Source of the DNA: JAWLCA01 sp050485905
Lineage (GTDB): Bacteria > Pseudomonadota > Alphaproteobacteria > Rhodobacterales > Rhodobacteraceae
Assembly (NCBI GenBank): GCA_050485905.1
Contig: JBJHCH010000113.1
Span: 1 to 12,197, forward strand
DNA length: 12,197 nucleotides
Reading direction: 5' to 3'
Made by a program: the position numbers and the translations under genes. Shown one piece after another: positions 11,275 through 12,197 of this stretch (within the stretch, counting starts at the first letter, position 1; the number at the start of each line of letters is the position of its first letter). The notes beneath the pieces were generated by a model. That model was not told where the DNA came from. It made no database searches and saw nothing but the letters and a program-made list of their open reading frames with translations.

Positions 11275-11991
11275 CTACTCCGCCGCGCGGTCGGGCCGTT
11301 GCGGCAGCGCCTCGCGCGGTTTCGTGGGATCCTTGGCGTTCGGGTAGACCAGGCCGGCGGAGATCACCAGTTTCGCCGCATCCTCTACCTTCATGTCCAG
11401 ATAGATCAGGTCGGCCGCCGGGACGAAGAGCAGGAAGCCGGAGGTCGGGTTGGGCGTGGTGGGCAGGAAGACGCTAGCCACCGGGCCGCCCACATCCTCG
11501 CGGTGGGCGAGGTTGCCCGCGACCTCTCCCTTTGCCGTGGTGGAGACGAAGCCGATGGCCCAGATGCCGCGGCGGGGGTATTCGACCAGCACCGCCCGGT
11601 CGAACGAGGTTTCGGTCTGGGCGAACACCGTCTCGGCGATCTGCTTCAGCCCGTTGTAGAGCGAGCGGACGACCGGCATCCGGTCCACGATCCGCTCTCC
11701 CCAATGGATCAGTTGACGGCCGATCAGCCCCTTGGCCAGCCAGCCCACGACCACGGTGAAGACCAGGAACACGATCAGCCCGAAGCCGCGCACGTCATAG
11801 CCGGTCAGGAAGAACGGGTGGTAGCGCGAGGGCACGAAGGGCAGCACCCAGTCGTCGATCCAGCCGATGGCCGACCAGATCAGGTAGAGCGTCAGGCTGA
11901 TCGGCAGCACGACGACGAGGCCGGTCAGGAAATTGGCCCTGAGCCGGCCCAGCAGGCCACGTTTCTTCACTGGTTGCTCGGGCTCTGTCAT
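11275..11991 (-). CDS. DUF502 family inner-membrane protein
   Basis: The product is 238 residues from the ATG at 11991. It has a basic N-terminus, two membrane segments (about 21-44, LTGLVVVLPISLTLYLIW; and about 69-91, GFGLIVFLVFTVVVGWLAKGLI), then a soluble domain with the DUF502 hallmarks RMPVVRSLYNGLKQ (104-117), VFLPTTPNPTSGFLLFVP (174-191) and DAAKLVISAG (204-213). The N-terminal PISLTLYL within the first helix is also conserved in the family. Function is unknown. It starts 51 bases after the psuG stop on the same strand, so cotranscription with psuG is likely. No intrinsic terminator is seen after its TAG. Confidence 0.9.
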   Translation of the reverse strand: MTEPEQPVKKRGLLGRLRANFLTGLVVVLPISLTLYLIWSAIGWIDDWVLPFVPSRYHPFFLTGYDVRGFGLIVFLVFTVVVGWLAKGLIGRQLIHWGERIVDRMPVVRSLYNGLKQIAETVFAQTETSFDRAVLVEYPRRGIWAIGFVSTTAKGEVAGNLAHREDVGGPVASVFLPTTPNPTSGFLLFVPAADLIYLDMKVEDAAKLVISAGLVYPNAKDPTKPREALPQRPDRAAE

Positions 11992-12042
11992 CGGAATTCC
12001 GCCGGGGTGGTTCGCGTCGTACTTAGGCCCGCGCCCGGTGCA

Positions 12043-12197
12043 CTACAATACAAGATGCCGCGCGATTCCGGCCGCCAGACGCGCGTTGTTCTTCACCAGC
12101 GCGATATTGGCGGTGAGCGTGGCGCCCTGCGTCAGGTCGAAGAGCCGTTGCAGCAGGAAGGGCGTGACCTCCTTTGCCGCGATGCCCTGTTCGGCGG
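12043..12197 (-). CDS. psuG: pseudouridine-5'-phosphate glycosidase, C-terminal fragment
   Basis: The last 50 residues of a gene that runs off the right edge, ending at the TAG at 12045-12043. The peptide contains GIAAKEVTPFLLQRLFDLTQGATL, then TANIALVKNNARLAAGIARHLVL. VTPFLL, LTxG and the ANIALVKNNARLAA tail are the conserved C-terminus of PsuG (indigoidine synthase A-like family), which reversibly splits pseudouridine 5'-phosphate into uracil and ribose 5-phosphate. The usual PfkB-type pseudouridine kinase, if present, would lie beyond the window. The DUF502 gene follows after 51 bases. Confidence 0.85.
   Translation of the reverse strand, partial: AEQGIAAKEVTPFLLQRLFDLTQGATLTANIALVKNNARLAAGIARHLVL

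Overview
The window looks like chromosomal DNA of a GC-rich alphaproteobacterium, most likely of the Rhodobacteraceae/Paracoccaceae group. The grounds are gene content (an IalB-like protein, bdhA next to a patatin gene, a DUF1127 protein, a YejA-type binding protein, psuG next to a DUF502 gene) and the high GC and codon use; no rRNA or marker gene fixes the genus. I see no insertion sequence, CRISPR array, tRNA or phage gene.

Layout. 1-110 (-) is the first 36 codons of a HerA-like (DUF853) ATPase, cut just inside its Walker A motif. 111-541 has no protein gene but two plus-strand intrinsic terminators, each ending a probable small RNA; the first carries a CTTCCTCCC anti-Shine-Dalgarno-like motif. 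542-1156 (+) is ialB-like. 1422-2836 (+) is a two-gene unit: a YdhF-like aldo/keto reductase and a flavin reductase. 2856-3098 (-) is a TusA-family sulfurtransferase. 3202-4380 (+) is a DoeA/EutD-type ectoine hydrolase standing alone. 4570-6497 (-) is a YejA-like peptide-binding protein whose stop overlaps the start of a 37-residue entericidin-type lipoprotein. Between it and bdhA lies a third probable small RNA (promoter, hairpin, terminator; 6577-6688). 6753-8592 (+) is bdhA plus a patatin-like hydrolase, probably linked to polyhydroxybutyrate/ketone-body and lipid turnover. 8593-8964 is gene-free and holds a repeat and a G-rich block. 8965-10994 (-) is a compact operon: ChrB N-terminal-domain protein, a membrane-anchored DUF1127 protein, and an MFS exporter, with a likely leaderless promoter carrying an operator-like dyad. 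11275-11991 (-) is a DUF502 membrane protein, and 12043-12197 (-) the C-terminus of pseudouridine-5'-phosphate glycosidase.

The least expected signal is a composite intergenic element present twice in the same orientation (4406-4490 and 8601-8683), each time just after a plus-strand gene and in a convergent gap. Constant blocks are conserved (an A-run, a TTGAT/AAACGA spacer, CATTTTTTGTTTAC, CTTAACC). The variable segments, namely the arms of an upstream inverted repeat, a six-base word after GTTTA and its partner downstream, change together so that base pairing is kept. This covariation between two loci suggests a structured RNA or a protein-recognised DNA fold.
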